Source: Plasmodium malariae | Lineage: Eukaryota; Apicomplexa; Aconoidasida; Haemosporida; Plasmodiidae | Assembly: GCF_900090045.1 (NCBI RefSeq) | Contig: NC_041782.1 | Span: 1,423,001 to 1,487,000 of the forward strand | Direction of reading: 5' to 3' | DNA length: 64,000 nt | Shown here: positions 11,897 through 23,761 of the stretch, piece by piece | Layout: every line of letters begins with the position of its first letter | Position numbering within the stretch: the stretch's first letter is position 1 | The notes under the pieces: model-generated | Databases searched by the model: none | Seen by the model: only the letters and a program-made list of their open reading frames with translations | Told to the model about the DNA's origin: nothing | Program-made: the position numbers and the translations under genes

Positions 11897-12189
11897 CACA
11901 AAATACTGCTTCATATTTTAAAATGATATTCGCATAAAAATAACGAATATACTTTTCACTCGTTGACTTAATAATGCTGTGTTTTCATATTGCAATTAAT
12001 AGTACCTATAATATGTGAATGTACGTATATATGACATATGACGGGAAAGTATATAATTGTGTAAATGAACGAAGTGATGTTTTAGTTCTGAGGGTATTTT
12101 TTTATTTTCAAAAAAAAATGTGCAGTGTTACAATTTTATTTAAACTAGCTAAATGTACAATTTTGCGCTTTTAATGTTCAAAGGAGAAA

Positions 12190-12375
12190 AAAATAATACA
12201 AAATAAAACAAAATAAATCAAAATAATACAAAATAAAACAAAATAATACAAAATAAAACAAAATAATACAAAATAAAACAAAATAATACAAAATAAAACA
12301 AAATAATACAAAATAAATCAAAATAAATCAAAATAAAACAAAATAAATCAAAATAAATCAAAATAATACAAAATA
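12190..12375. repeat. 20-bp minisatellite (AAAATAATACAAAATAAAAC)
   Basis: About nine copies of a 20-bp A-rich unit, with AAATCA variants toward the end. It is non-coding. Confidence 0.85.
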
Positions 12376-12887
12376 GGATACTATTTTCTAATTTCCATGA
12401 TGTGAGTACAAATATGAATATATATTGTACTTCTCCATTACTGTGTAAAATTCTTCTTTTTAATTTTTGAAAATATGAGCAGAGTTTAAAAATAATCAAT
12501 TGTTTCCATATGTTAGGAAAAATTAAAATTGTTTTAAAAATAATATGAACTGTTCAGGTATTTACGGTATTCTTTATTTTAGAAGAAACGTAGTTGTACC
12601 TTCTATGTTTTGTTACCTTTTCTATTTTTGAGAATACTCAATTTTAGTAATTTTTTTTTTTTTTTTTTTTACAACTTTGTTTCAGTATTTTTCTAAACAG
12701 TGTGTATGTAAATGTATGCACATAATAATACAAACCTATCTGTAAAAAAGAAGAACATTTTTCTTTTTTGAATTGATGATAATAAATGATAAAATTTTGA
12801 GTGTGTGTGTAAAGCATTAAACAGATTCCCTACGAACGCCAGTCAACATTATAGGGAAAAAAAAGAAAAACAAAAGAAACAATAATA

Positions 12888-12990
12888 ATAAATATATATA
12901 ACTTAAAACAAATATATATAACTTAAAACAAATATATATAACTTAAAACAAATATATATAACATCTAACAAATATATATAACATATAACA
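12888..12990. repeat. 20-bp minisatellite (CAAATATATATAACTTAAAA)
   Basis: Five to six copies of a 20-bp unit. The last two copies diverge (ACATCT and ACATAT endings). Confidence 0.85.
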
Positions 12991-13696
12991 AATAGTAAAT
13001 AACTATTTACCCCTATATATAATAGTTTTTTTTTTTTTTTTAAACATTTTTTGCAAAATACTCATTTTAATAAAAACATGAATAATGGAGTTAAATGAAA
13101 TTGTGTAATTGCTCATTGAGAAAAGGTGTGAATATCTCCTTGTACTTTCAACGAAATTTTGTTCTATATATACCTTAACGTAAAGTGTGCATATATATAT
13201 ATATATATAAACACCTATGTGTATAATATTGCAGTTTCGATACATTGCTTTGTTTCCATTTATAAAGGAAACACGACATAATATATGAAAAACTTTTGTA
13301 ATTATTTTTTTTTTTTTTAAAAAGATAAATAAATAGTTTTACGTTATCACCTATTACTGAAACTCTCATGTAACTTAACAATGATAAACAAATTAAGCGG
13401 AAAAGTCGGATAAAAATGTTCATGCTACAAATAATTAGCGTATTTCCAATGAGTAGTAGTACACACACACACACACATATGTATATATATATATATATAC
13501 ATATATATTACATGGGTGTTTATACACGCTGCTCATATACGAAACAGGTAAAAAAATAGACAAGCTGATTTTCTGAGTAGTTGAAGGCGATAGTTGCATT
13601 TAACAATTTGTTATATGTACAGTGAAGAATAATTTATTCTTACAAATCAAAATGTTCGATTTTTTGTTTTAATAGTATTCCTGTTGGTACTTTAGC

Positions 13697-13805
13697 TTCA
13701 TATATTCATATATTATCATCCGCTTAACTTCATATATTCATACATTCTCATGCGCGCTTAGCTTCATATATTCATACATTCTCGTGCGCGCTTAGCTTCA
13801 TATAA
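13697..13805. repeat. 34-bp tandem repeat with CG-rich ends
   Basis: Three full copies plus a partial one of a 34-bp unit starting CTTCATATATTCAT and ending GTGCGCGCTTAG. The GCGCGC core is unusual in this AT-rich flank. It lies about 1.1 kb upstream of kinesin-5. Confidence 0.8.
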
Positions 13806-14049
13806 TCTTATTTTTTTATTTTTTTTTTTAAGAAAAACGCAGCTCCGTTTATACCCTTTTTTGTACATACCCTTAGTATCATGTTCACAGGAAATAATGT
13901 GAGCACGTAAAGTTTTTTTAGTATGGACATTTCATTATTTCTCACATTCATTTTTGTTATATGTATACACAATAGGGGTAAATACTTCGCTCATTCTTTT
14001 GTTATTTCAAATATTCACTTGCTCAGTTTAGACATTTTAGTTTTAATTT

Positions 14050-14142
14050 GTATTTGTGTTTGTTTTTGTTTTTGTGTTTGTATTTTAATTTCAATTTTAA
14101 TTTCAATTTTAATTTCAATTTCAATTTTAATTTTGATTTTAA
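14050..14142. repeat. Degenerate TTTTAATTTCAA / TTTGTTTTTG repeat
   Basis: Short pyrimidine-rich repeats with 6-12 bp periodicity upstream of kinesin-5, followed by a poly-T run. It is non-coding. Confidence 0.6.
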
Positions 14143-14837
14143 TTTTTTTTTTTTTTTTTCCGGTTTGCTCTTTTCAAAATTTAATTTAAAAAATATATAT
14201 TTTACTTGAAAATTATGAATTTTTTCAAAGCACATACGGAATTATAAAAAATATTACGCGGAAGTATTTCTTGCGTTTATTTTTGTTTCCCTTTTTCCCT
14301 TTTTTTTCCTTTTTTTCTTTTTTTTTTTTTTTTTATAGAGTAACTTCTTTTAATAGTTTGCGAATAGTTAAAGTGTGAAAAACGGAGCAACATTTAGCAT
14401 ATCTATTTTCCCCCTATATTTTTTCTAAAAATATTAAATATGTATACGTAATAAATTTTCATTTTGTTATGTTCTTATTTCGGCATTTTTTCGTTTGTAT
14501 GTTTTTTCCTTTTGCGGGAAATACGTAATTCAGTAAGCAGTATGTATATATAAACGTACGTAAATACGCGTACAAGTGCGCATACATACATATGTACTTA
14601 AATTAACACACCATTGTGCACGAGTAATTATATACATATACGTGCTCTTCCTTTCCCTTTCTTTAATTGATTTTTTCAGAATAATGAAATTCTGTTAGCT
14701 TAAATAACCGCTTTCTTTTTTTTCTTTTTTTTTTTTTAAAAAAAATAAAATTAAATACCTGTAAGACCCCCTTAACATAGAGGAGTATACACACATAGGG
14801 GAAGTATAATACATGTTATAATATTTCACGCATATGT

Positions 14838-15287
14838 ATGAACAGTCCAGTGAGAGGAAATACAATGCTTAGAAGTTCATACCAAAATGACAAGTCGAGT
14901 TGTGTAAATATAAAAGTAATAGTTCGGTGCAGGCCTTTGAATGATAAAGAGAAAAATGATATAAATAACGAAGAAGTGGTAAAAATAAATAATAACGAAG
15001 TAATATTAACAGTAAACAGAAATAACGAAATTTATGAAAAAAAATATAGTTTTGATTATGCATGTGATAAGAATGTAGATCAAAAGACACTGTTCAATAA
15101 TTATATCTTTCAAATAGTGGATGAGGTAATAATATTAGAATTATGAAAAATGTGCCTATATTTTTTTTTCATGCACCTGTACATGTGCACAACATTACGT
15201 GTGATAAGAATATTTAAAAAAAAAAAAAATAAATAAAAAAAAAATAGATATATGCTTAGAGGAAGGGATAGAGACCTCACTACGTAT

Positions 15288-15326
<39 letters not shown>

Positions 15327-18300
15327 CTATGTTCACTTAGTCTAATTTTTTCATTTTTTCCCTTGCATCTTTTTTCATTAAACATTTTCTCATGATAGTA
15401 AGCCGCACATATATATGTATATGCGGCTAAGATTTACCAACGGCTCGTCGCGCGTATTAGCATCTCCCCTTTTTACTTCATTTTGTTTCATTCCTCTTCA
15501 ATCTATTACATTCTTCTTCATTTTATTTTATTATTGTATTTTTTTTTTTTTTTTTTCTTCTCCCCACCCCCCTCAGGTACTTGAAGGATTTAACTGTACG
15601 TTGTTCTGCTACGGTCAGACAGGTACGGGGAAAACGTATACGATGGAAGGAAGGATACTTGAGCATTTGAAAAATAATGAAAACAAGAGAATAGACTTGA
15701 ATGATAGTATAAATAGTGATATAAATTATTATTATGAGTTATGTGATAATGATGACACAGGAATAATTTTTCGAGTTGCCAAAAGAATATTTGATATTTT
15801 AAATAATAGAAAAGAAGAGAAAGGGATGCGATCAGAACAAGAGATAGAAGGGGAATACAACACTGGTATGCATAATAATATGTGCACAAACAGCAATCGG
15901 AGTAGTTGTAACGATATTATAGATAAAGACGGCATATCCATTGGCATAGAAGAATTTGCAAAGAGTAACATACAAGGCATTCTAATGGATCCAGGAAGGG
16001 ACAGGAAGGGGAGCAGCAAGTCCTTGATTAAAAATATTGGCAGTTTAAGCAATGGGTGTAATGGCAATACTGTTAGCGGACATACGACTAGAGGCAATCC
16101 CATTAACAGTAGCGATAGTAACGTGCAGGGACTGGACAGGCTGGACAGAATGGACAAAAGATCATACGATTTTACCATAAAAGTTAGTTATTTAGAAATA
16201 TACAACGAGGAGCTATGTGATTTGTTAAGCTCGACAAGTGAGTGTAATAAATTACGTATATATGAAGACACAACAAATAAGAATAAAGGGCTAAATGTAG
16301 ACAAATTGGAGGAAAAGAATATAAATTCTTTTGAGGAAATATATTACCTGATATGTTCAGCTATAAAAAAAAGAAGAACAGCAGAGACTTCATATAATAA
16401 AAAGTCTAGTAGGAGTCATTCTATATTTACCATAACATTAATTATGAAAGATTTAAATAATGAAGGAGTAAGTATAACCAAAATAGGTAAGTTGAACTTA
16501 GTCGATCTAGCGGGTAGTGAAAATGCGTTAAAAAGTTCATGTGGAAATTTAAAGATTAGACAGCAAGAGAGTTGTAATATAAATCAGTCTTTATTAACCT
16601 TAGGTCGAGTCATTAATGCACTTATAGAAAATTCTTCATATATACCATATCGTGATTCAAAACTAACTAGGTTGTTACAAGATTCGTTAGGTGGAAAAAC
16701 GAAGACCTTTATTGTAGCAACGATTTCCCCTTCTTCTCTATGCATAGATGAAACGTTAAGTACACTAGATTATGTGTTTAGAGCAAAAAATATAAAAAAT
16801 AGACCTGAGATTAATGTAAAAACAACAAAGCAGTTAAAAATAAAAGATCTTAACAACGAAATTGAAAAATTGAAAAATGCCTTAAATCTTAGTCGAGAAA
16901 AAAGGGGTGTCTATTTAGATAACGAAGAATATAATAATATACAAAATTGTCTTAAAAAAAATAAAGAAATTATATTACAAAAGGAAAAGATATTATTTGA
17001 AAAGAGTAAAAAAATAAAAACATTGTTAGATAAAATGGACTATACAGATGACATGCAAAATCATATTATACAATTACTGAAAGATGTTCTTTCCAAATAT
17101 AAAAATATTCAATCGTTACATGATATACTGATTAACAAAATTGTAGAGGAAAAATATGTGACAAGGTATTTAACCGACGAATTTCATCTTGTTAAGGAAA
17201 AGTATTACAGAATTATTGAAGCGTATGAACAAGCACAGAGAAACATGTCAATTGCTATTCATGACAGATTTGTTACCATACGAAATGGAATTATTAACGA
17301 CACTACTCAATTTAGCGATCTGTGCAAAAGTGCGTCAGGAGTTTTGGTGAAGATAAAAAATTGTTTTGTCGAAAATAAGCAGTCCATGATAAGATCTATA
17401 AAAACATTTGAAAAATTAAACAGTGATTTGCATTTTAAAAAAAAAGATATACTTAATTTTGTTCTTGATCATTTAGATATTATCGAAAAATATGATCAAA
17501 ATTATTTATTCATTATTGAAAAAATTAAAAAAAAATTATTAACATGCAAGCTAAAATTATGTCCTGATCATAATTTATTAACTGTTCAGAATTTTAGAAA
17601 TAAGCAACTTCCATTTGAGGATTTTTTCCCCTCTTTGAGCGATGTGGGTGAAGATCAAAACGTGGACGCCAAGGAAAAGGGGGGTAAGGCGAGAGGCATC
17701 CCTTCTCTAGGTGAAGAGGTGGAGCAGTGCATTGACAAGTCGGGGCACAATAAAAATGGCAGCAATAACATCAATAACAGCTGTGGTGGTAGTGACAGTG
17801 GCGAAGTGTGTAGTGCTAAGGGGGAACAAAAAGGTGCATCACCAGGTAAGGTAACTGAGAGCGAAGCCAAGGATGAGGAGCGTACGGATAGAGTAAGTGT
17901 GCTTCCATTAAATAACGATACAAACGAAGTAATAAATTTTCCACTAAGGGAAAAGACCATGTGCATTCTGAGAGAGCTAACTATTAATAATAATGCAGGA
18001 CTAGAAGTAGTAAAAATAATAGATGACCATTTTTCTAAAGAAGTTTATGACACAGAATCGATAATTGAATATATCAAAAGTATTAGTAGTGTGTTTAATA
18101 CATTTTTAAAGTCATCTAGTTTATATTTTAAAAAGAGTATAGACGAGAAAGTTAATATTCTAAATGAGGAAAAGAAAATTTTTGAAAATATAAATGTCAA
18201 GTTTTCTAATGATTATGGTACATTAGAAGAAGAACTAAGGAATAGCAAATATAATATTATACATAATTTTAAAAAAAAATTAAATTCAGATATAGAAATA

Positions 18301-20007
18301 TTCCGAGAAGACGTTTTAGAGGAAATAAAAAATGTATTAAGTAGTAATATAAAAAGAATGAATGAAAAGATTGACAATAATTTAGATCAATTGAACAAAG
18401 AGTTACATAAGGATTGTTATAATAAACATAATGAATTTTATTCAAATTATATGAAATGGTTGGATAAATTCTTACATGAATATAACGATAAGAATATTAA
18501 TTATCATAAAGGCTTCTATAAGTTCAATGATCAATACAATAATAGAGTTGATATGTTTTACCCTCTCTTGGAGGATGTAATAACAGAATTAAAGGAAAAA
18601 ATTGTACGGCAAGATAAACAAGTTAAAAATAATATTGTAAATTTTATTAAGTTATACACAAACTTAATAAATAACAACAACAAACATATTGATAAAGTAA
18701 TTCAACAATTTGAACATTATGCAAGTAAAAATATAAAAGAGAAAAAAGAATTCTATCGTAATATGTCCACAAAAATTATTCAAGAAAAAAAGGATCTATC
18801 AGAAGTAGAAAAAGAAACGAATTTGCACTCCTCAATGTTTAATGAAAATATCATCACTTGGAATAAATTGGTCTATGCGGATATAGAAAATTGCTCCCTT
18901 CACATAAGTGAATTGATGCAAAATTTGGAAAAAAAGAAATTCTACCTGGAGGATGATATTAACTTGGCGACGGAGGTTCAAATGGAGGGGAGTATTAGCA
19001 ATGCGACTAGTAGCGGCATTAGCGGTATTAGCGGCATTAGCGGTATTAGCGGCATTAGCGGTATTAGCGGCATTAGCGGTATTAGCGGCATTGGCGGTAT
19101 TAGCGGCATTAGCGGTATTAGCGGTATTAGCGGCATTAGCGGTATTAGCGGCATTAGGGGCATTAGCGGTAGTGGTGGTAACTGTGGCAGTAGGAATGAT
19201 GATGAACAAACGAAGGCGATAAAGAACATTGGCGCTGAAATTGAAAAGATACGAACTCTTATTAACACAGTTAACAGCAGCATAGATAACGTTGAATGGA
19301 AAAATGACGATCCGCCGTACAATGATTCCCCTTACAAGCATGACACATATTTTGAAATTAAGCAAAAGCTACTAAAAGAAATTGAAGATATTTCGTATAG
19401 TAGAAACATCGATTTAAAATGTCTGTTTGAAAATATAGACGAAAATTTAAATCTTATTATTAATGACACCGATTTTGCAAAGAACAAGGGAATGAGTGGT
19501 GAATACAAAAATATTTACCTGACTACGTCAGCTGATAATGGAAATAGCGAGTTTTCTGATAGTAATGTTAACAAATCACGTGTGTGCACAAGTATTTCTA
19601 CAAATACCGTTGTATATGGAGGTGAGAATAACAACTTATATTGTATAGGTCTCCCTCTAAGCGATAAGAAAAGCATGAACTTTTCTATATCTGGAAATGA
19701 AAACCTCAAATTTTCTTATGACTGTGTTCAGGAAAAAAAAAAAAAACAATCCCAATGTGATGAATATATTCAAAATAACAACATAAAACCCTTAAATGTA
19801 TGCAAAAGAAAGAGAAACAAAAGTGTTGATAACATACGCACTCGATTCAATCCATTTAACACGAATGAAATGAAATTATCTGCGGATAAAATTAAGGTAA
19901 TTGGAAATAGCGTTGGCTCAAGAAAAAATTCCCCTCAATTGAAAAGACTCAAGGAGGACAACTGCAAAAGTGGAAGCGTCAAGCTTCTGAGGAAATCTGA
20001 AGATTAG
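14838..20007 (+). CDS. Kinesin-5 (Eg5/BimC-type) motor protein, two exons
   Basis: Exon 1 is 14838-15125 and exon 2 is 15577-20007. The 451-nt intron has GTAATA at its donor and CCCCTCAG at its acceptor, and phase 0 is kept. The product has 1572 residues. The N-terminal motor domain starts with VNIKVIVRCRP at about residues 23-33. It has P-loop GQTGTGKT at 109-116, switch I NKKSSRSHS near 370 and switch II LVDLAGSE near 404, and ends around residue 505. Kinesin-5 motors form bipolar tetramers that cross-link and slide antiparallel spindle microtubules. The assignment rests on the N-terminal motor, the YGQTGTGKTYTMEG loop and a long coiled-coil stalk. The motor carries an insertion of about 120 residues (roughly 172-293), the stalk has a low-complexity insert near 790-870, and GIS repeats occur at about 1242-1295. 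A BimC box is not obvious in the basic tail. Confidence 0.9.
19013..19172. repeat. 9-bp coding repeat in kinesin-5 (Gly-Ile-Ser)
   Basis: About seventeen copies of a GGC/T-ATT-AGC triplet unit, giving Gly-Ile-Ser repeats in the distal stalk. Synonymous GGC/GGT alternation creates an 18-bp higher-order pattern. Confidence 0.9.
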
Positions 20008-21429
20008 CAGAGTTATTCTTAAGTTTGGGAGTAGCATTGCTAATCTTGCGTACGTAAGTATGCGCACATTAATATATATGTATATGCACGAAGCGCAGAA
20101 TTCGCGTTGCTATAAAAAAAACTTGTATGAATGTGTTCAAGGGGGCATACAGGTGTTCGGCAGTTGTCACTTATGGGTTACATGAAATAAAAGATCAAAT
20201 GAACTTTCCCCCCATTTTGTTTATGTGTGTTTACACATGTGTACATGTAAAAAACTCATGTTCACATACGTACAAATATACACAGATATACATACACACC
20301 TACCTACCTACCTACACACACACACAAACATACACTTACACATGGGGGTACATATTTGTGGACGTCTACATCCCTTTTAAATGGAATTTCGTGTTTAATA
20401 AATGATGATAATGAAATAAAGGAGTTTTATTACAAGCGATGGCTAATTTTACGTGTGGCATGTAACACTTTGAAAGAGATAAGAAGAGCGAATTTTTTGA
20501 TTTTTATTTTTATTTATATTTATTTTTTTTTTTTTTTCAATGATAATAAAATAAAATATAGCAAAAATAATTTGAAAATGTCTGTATGTATGTGTACGAT
20601 TGTGTACGCGCGTATGCGCGCAGTTTACTTATGTTTATTAGTTTTTTGTTTTAAAATATGAATATATTCTGGCATAAACTATTTTTGAAACAAACACTGG
20701 GTTTTATTTATTATAATATTTATATCATTTTTTATTAAATTTTTTTTATGAATTTTTTATCGTTTTAAATCCATTTATTAACCTTTTTTTTAGTTTTCAA
20801 ACATTTTTTAAACTTTTAATTTTTTTATTGTACTTTTTTTAACTTCTCTAATTAAGCTACAAGGAATGGACGTGAATTTTCGGCACCTTTACAACGGAAA
20901 AGGGAACCCATAATATTATGCACATGTGCAGGTATATGTAAATAAACGAACAAATGAACAAACAAATGAACAAACAAATGATCAAATATGCGAGCAAGTA
21001 TGCTAATAAATATATATACGTATATATATATTTTTTTATTTTTGCGGTTTATGCGCGAGCAGCAAACATGTTGAACTATTGGGCGGATTCGTCTTGCTTC
21101 CCTTAATATATAATAGTAAGAGTAAATATGACTACCTATAATCATCCGCAGATAGTTGTACCTATTCTACACAGTCCGTTCCTTTTGTTTTCGTTTTCGT
21201 TTTCGTTCGTGCTCTGACTTGGGCTTCTCTTTTTGTGTTTATTTTTGCGTTTATTTTTGCCGTAAGTTGAACGGAATGGCTACACAAAATAGGTCTACCA
21301 AAATTACCTGACCGTTCATAACTTTTTCATTAATTTTAATTTTATGTGAAATTACACGAAATTGTAAAAGTACGCTATAAAGAGGGCAGGGAAGGAGGTG
21401 TCTTAAATGTAAATAATTGACACAAAGAT

Positions 21430-21720
21430 GAAGTGAAAAAAAAAAGAAAATAAAAAGGAAAAATAGAAAAATGGAAAAATAGAAAAATGGAAAAATAGAA
21501 ATATGGAAAAATGGAAAAATGGAAAAAAAAAATGGAAAAGGAAAAAGGAAAAAAGAATAACAAAAACTGAAAAATGGAAAAACAAATACGAAAAAATAAA
21601 AACGAAAAAATAAAAGCGAAAAAATAAAAACGAAAAAATAAAAACGAAAAAATAAAAACGAAAAAATAAAAACGAAAAAATAGAAACGAAAAAGGAAGAA
21701 CGAAGAACAAAAAACGAAAA
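21430..21720. repeat. Purine-only tandem arrays (GAAAAATG / CGAAAAAATAAAAA)
   Basis: First half: 8-16 bp units of GAAAAATGGAAAAATA. Second half (about 21590-21690): seven copies of a 14-bp unit CGAAAAAATAAAAA. One strand is almost all purine. Confidence 0.8.
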
Positions 21721-22251
21721 AAAATTTAAGAGTAAGTTCGTTCCTAAATTGATAATTTGAAATACATATATGATAATATATAGCCAGACGATATATTGAA
21801 CAAGTTGAATAAAACGTGTGTAAATATTTCTCTAATCATTCTGTCCTTCGTTTTATACTTTAATTTAATTTTCTCAATTCCATTTAGAATGAATTGCTCT
21901 TTTCTTTTTCAATAAAACCTAAAAATGTAGTACTACTACTGCTAAATATAATTGTAATAATAACATTAGCCTATTTCATGTATCGTAATCCAAATATCAA
22001 AAAAAAAAAAAAAAAAAAAATTAAACTCAAAATTTTCTGTGCTGATTTTTATCTCAGGAGAATCATCGTGTCATGTTATTTAAAGTCATATCGTAGCACA
22101 TTTTTTTTTTTTTTTTTTTTTTTGTAAATATCATCATATTAGGAAAAAAAAAAATTTTTTTTTTTTTTAAATTGCAAAAGTGCGAAGGTATGGAGATGTT
22201 AAGAAGTTGAGATGTTATGAAGTTGAAATGTTTAGAAGATAAAGAAGTTAA

Positions 22252-22492
22252 AAACTAAGAAGTAAAGTAACTAAGAAGTGAAGTAACTAAGAAGTGAAGT
22301 AACTAAGAAGTGAAGTAACTAAGAAGTGAAGTAACTAAGAAGTGAAGTAACTAAGAAGTGAAGTAACTAAGAAGTGAAGTAACTAAGAAGTGAAGTAACT
22401 AAGAAGTGAAGTAACTAAGAAGTGAAGTAACTAAGAAGTGAAGTAGCAAAACAGTGAAGTAGCAAAACAGTGAAGTAGCAAAACAGTGAAGT
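22252..22492. repeat. 16-bp minisatellite (AACTAAGAAGTGAAGT)
   Basis: About twelve near-perfect copies of AACTAAGAAGTGAAGT, followed by three copies of a related 16-bp unit AGCAAAACAGTGAAGT. The two families share the GTGAAGT end, which suggests one array that diverged and re-amplified. Confidence 0.92.
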
Positions 22493-22640
22493 AACAAAGC
22501 ATCCAAGTAGCAAAGTTGTAAGGACTAGGAACTTCCAAATTATAAAATTGTGAGTGAACGAGGTAGCGAAAAATACGCAAAACAGTGTGTAATTCACGGT
22601 AAGCGTAAATCATATAAGCTTCTCCATAAGTACGCAAAAT

Positions 22641-22797
22641 GAACAATTCGTTTGAACAATTCGTTTGAACAATTCGTTTGAACAATTCGTTTGAACAATT
22701 CGTTTGAACAGTTCGTTTGAACAATTCGTTTGAACAATTCGTTTGAACAATTCGTTTGAACAGGTCATTTAAACAATTCGATTGAGCAGCTCGTTTG
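22641..22797. repeat. 13-bp minisatellite (GAACAATTCGTTT)
   Basis: About twelve copies of GAACAATTCGTTT, degenerating at the right end. It lies 150 bp from the 16-bp array and shares no sequence with it. Confidence 0.92.
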
Positions 22798-23761
22798 AGG
22801 TAAAACGAAAAAGTTTATAAATAACCTAGTCAAGGTGTAAACATACATAAAGTTTTTCAAAAAAAAAGGAGCAAACACTAAGTAAAAGATACTAATTATT
22901 ATTTAAAATATAAGCTGTTTACGTATTAATCACTACGCATTACGCATTCCTTTACCGTGAGGAACATATGACGAATGTACTTTCCATCCACAGAGATTTC
23001 CTTTTAATCGGTTTATCAAACCAAGTTTTAAAAGTTTAACTTTTTAAGGCTAGCATTTTTGAAACTAGAAGTTATAATATTTCCCTTTTAATATTTTCAG
23101 CTTTAATATTTTACCTTTACTCGTAGCTCTTTTATTCTTTCTCATTTTAATTTTTGCACCATTAATCGCTGAGATCTGCTTATTTTCCGAATTTCCAAAA
23201 TTTCATGCTACTTTTCCCTGAGTCGTAAATAAGAATACATAAGTGAGTAGGAGATAAATAGGCAGAGTGCCGAGCAGGTTTAGAATGAGCAATCTGGCTT
23301 ACAAGGGGTCAGGAAGAGTACACATACGAAGGAAGCATATAAGAATGAATGCAAAAGATTTACCGCAGGAGAGACACACAAGCAGGAGCGCAAAAAAAAA
23401 AAAAAAAAAAAGCAAAGAAAAACAGAAAAGGAATAACAAATAGCGAATAATACGTAACTCATAACAGTATTTTGCATACAGAACGAAGGGACTAGAAAAG
23501 CTGAGAGGAGGGAGAAACGAACACAACTAATGTGTCCCCATTCATTTGACTAAAACGTCAAGTGGAAAGAATAAGGAAGAGGAAGGAAATAAAAAAAAAA
23601 AAAAAAAATAATAGTCAGTCGTTTTAGGAAAAGGAAGAAAAGATAGACAAGCTTTTTATGGAAAAAAAAATAAAAATAAAATAATTTTTTTTTTTTATTT
23701 ATCAACTACATTTTCCACGTCGTCCACTTCCAACAGTTCTTCCATTTCCCCCTTTCCTTCA

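Larger units (their letters stand above)
10960..14837. other. Intergenic: divergent RPS11 / kinesin-5 promoter region
   Basis: 3.9 kb between divergently transcribed genes, so both promoters and 5' UTRs should lie here. It contains poly-T tracts (10984-11000, 11022-11045, 12650-12672, 14310-14335), poly-A tracts (11203-11221, 11331-11352), a (TA)n run and five short tandem arrays listed separately. I see no RNA gene and no convincing coding sequence. Confidence 0.7.
20008..23761. other. Intergenic: kinesin-5 3' flank to PSF3 5' flank
   Basis: 3.75 kb between two plus-strand genes. It contains CA-rich sequence around 20270-20345, poly-T and poly-A runs and four tandem arrays. Around 21040-21320 the sequence is more complex, with short frames on both strands that I cannot connect to a protein. 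The stretch just before PSF3 (23540-23760) is purine-rich and then pyrimidine-rich, as expected for a 5' UTR. Confidence 0.65.

Noticed and set aside
15415..15576. Upstream extension of kinesin-5 exon 2 (open frame before the acceptor)
   Set aside because: It is intron sequence ending in a pyrimidine tract and CCCCTCAG. Exon 1 at 14838-15125 supplies the conserved start of the motor domain in phase.
18832..19365. Minus-strand frame of 177 codons rich in Ala-Asn-Thr
   Set aside because: Antisense shadow of the Gly-Ile-Ser repeat in kinesin-5.
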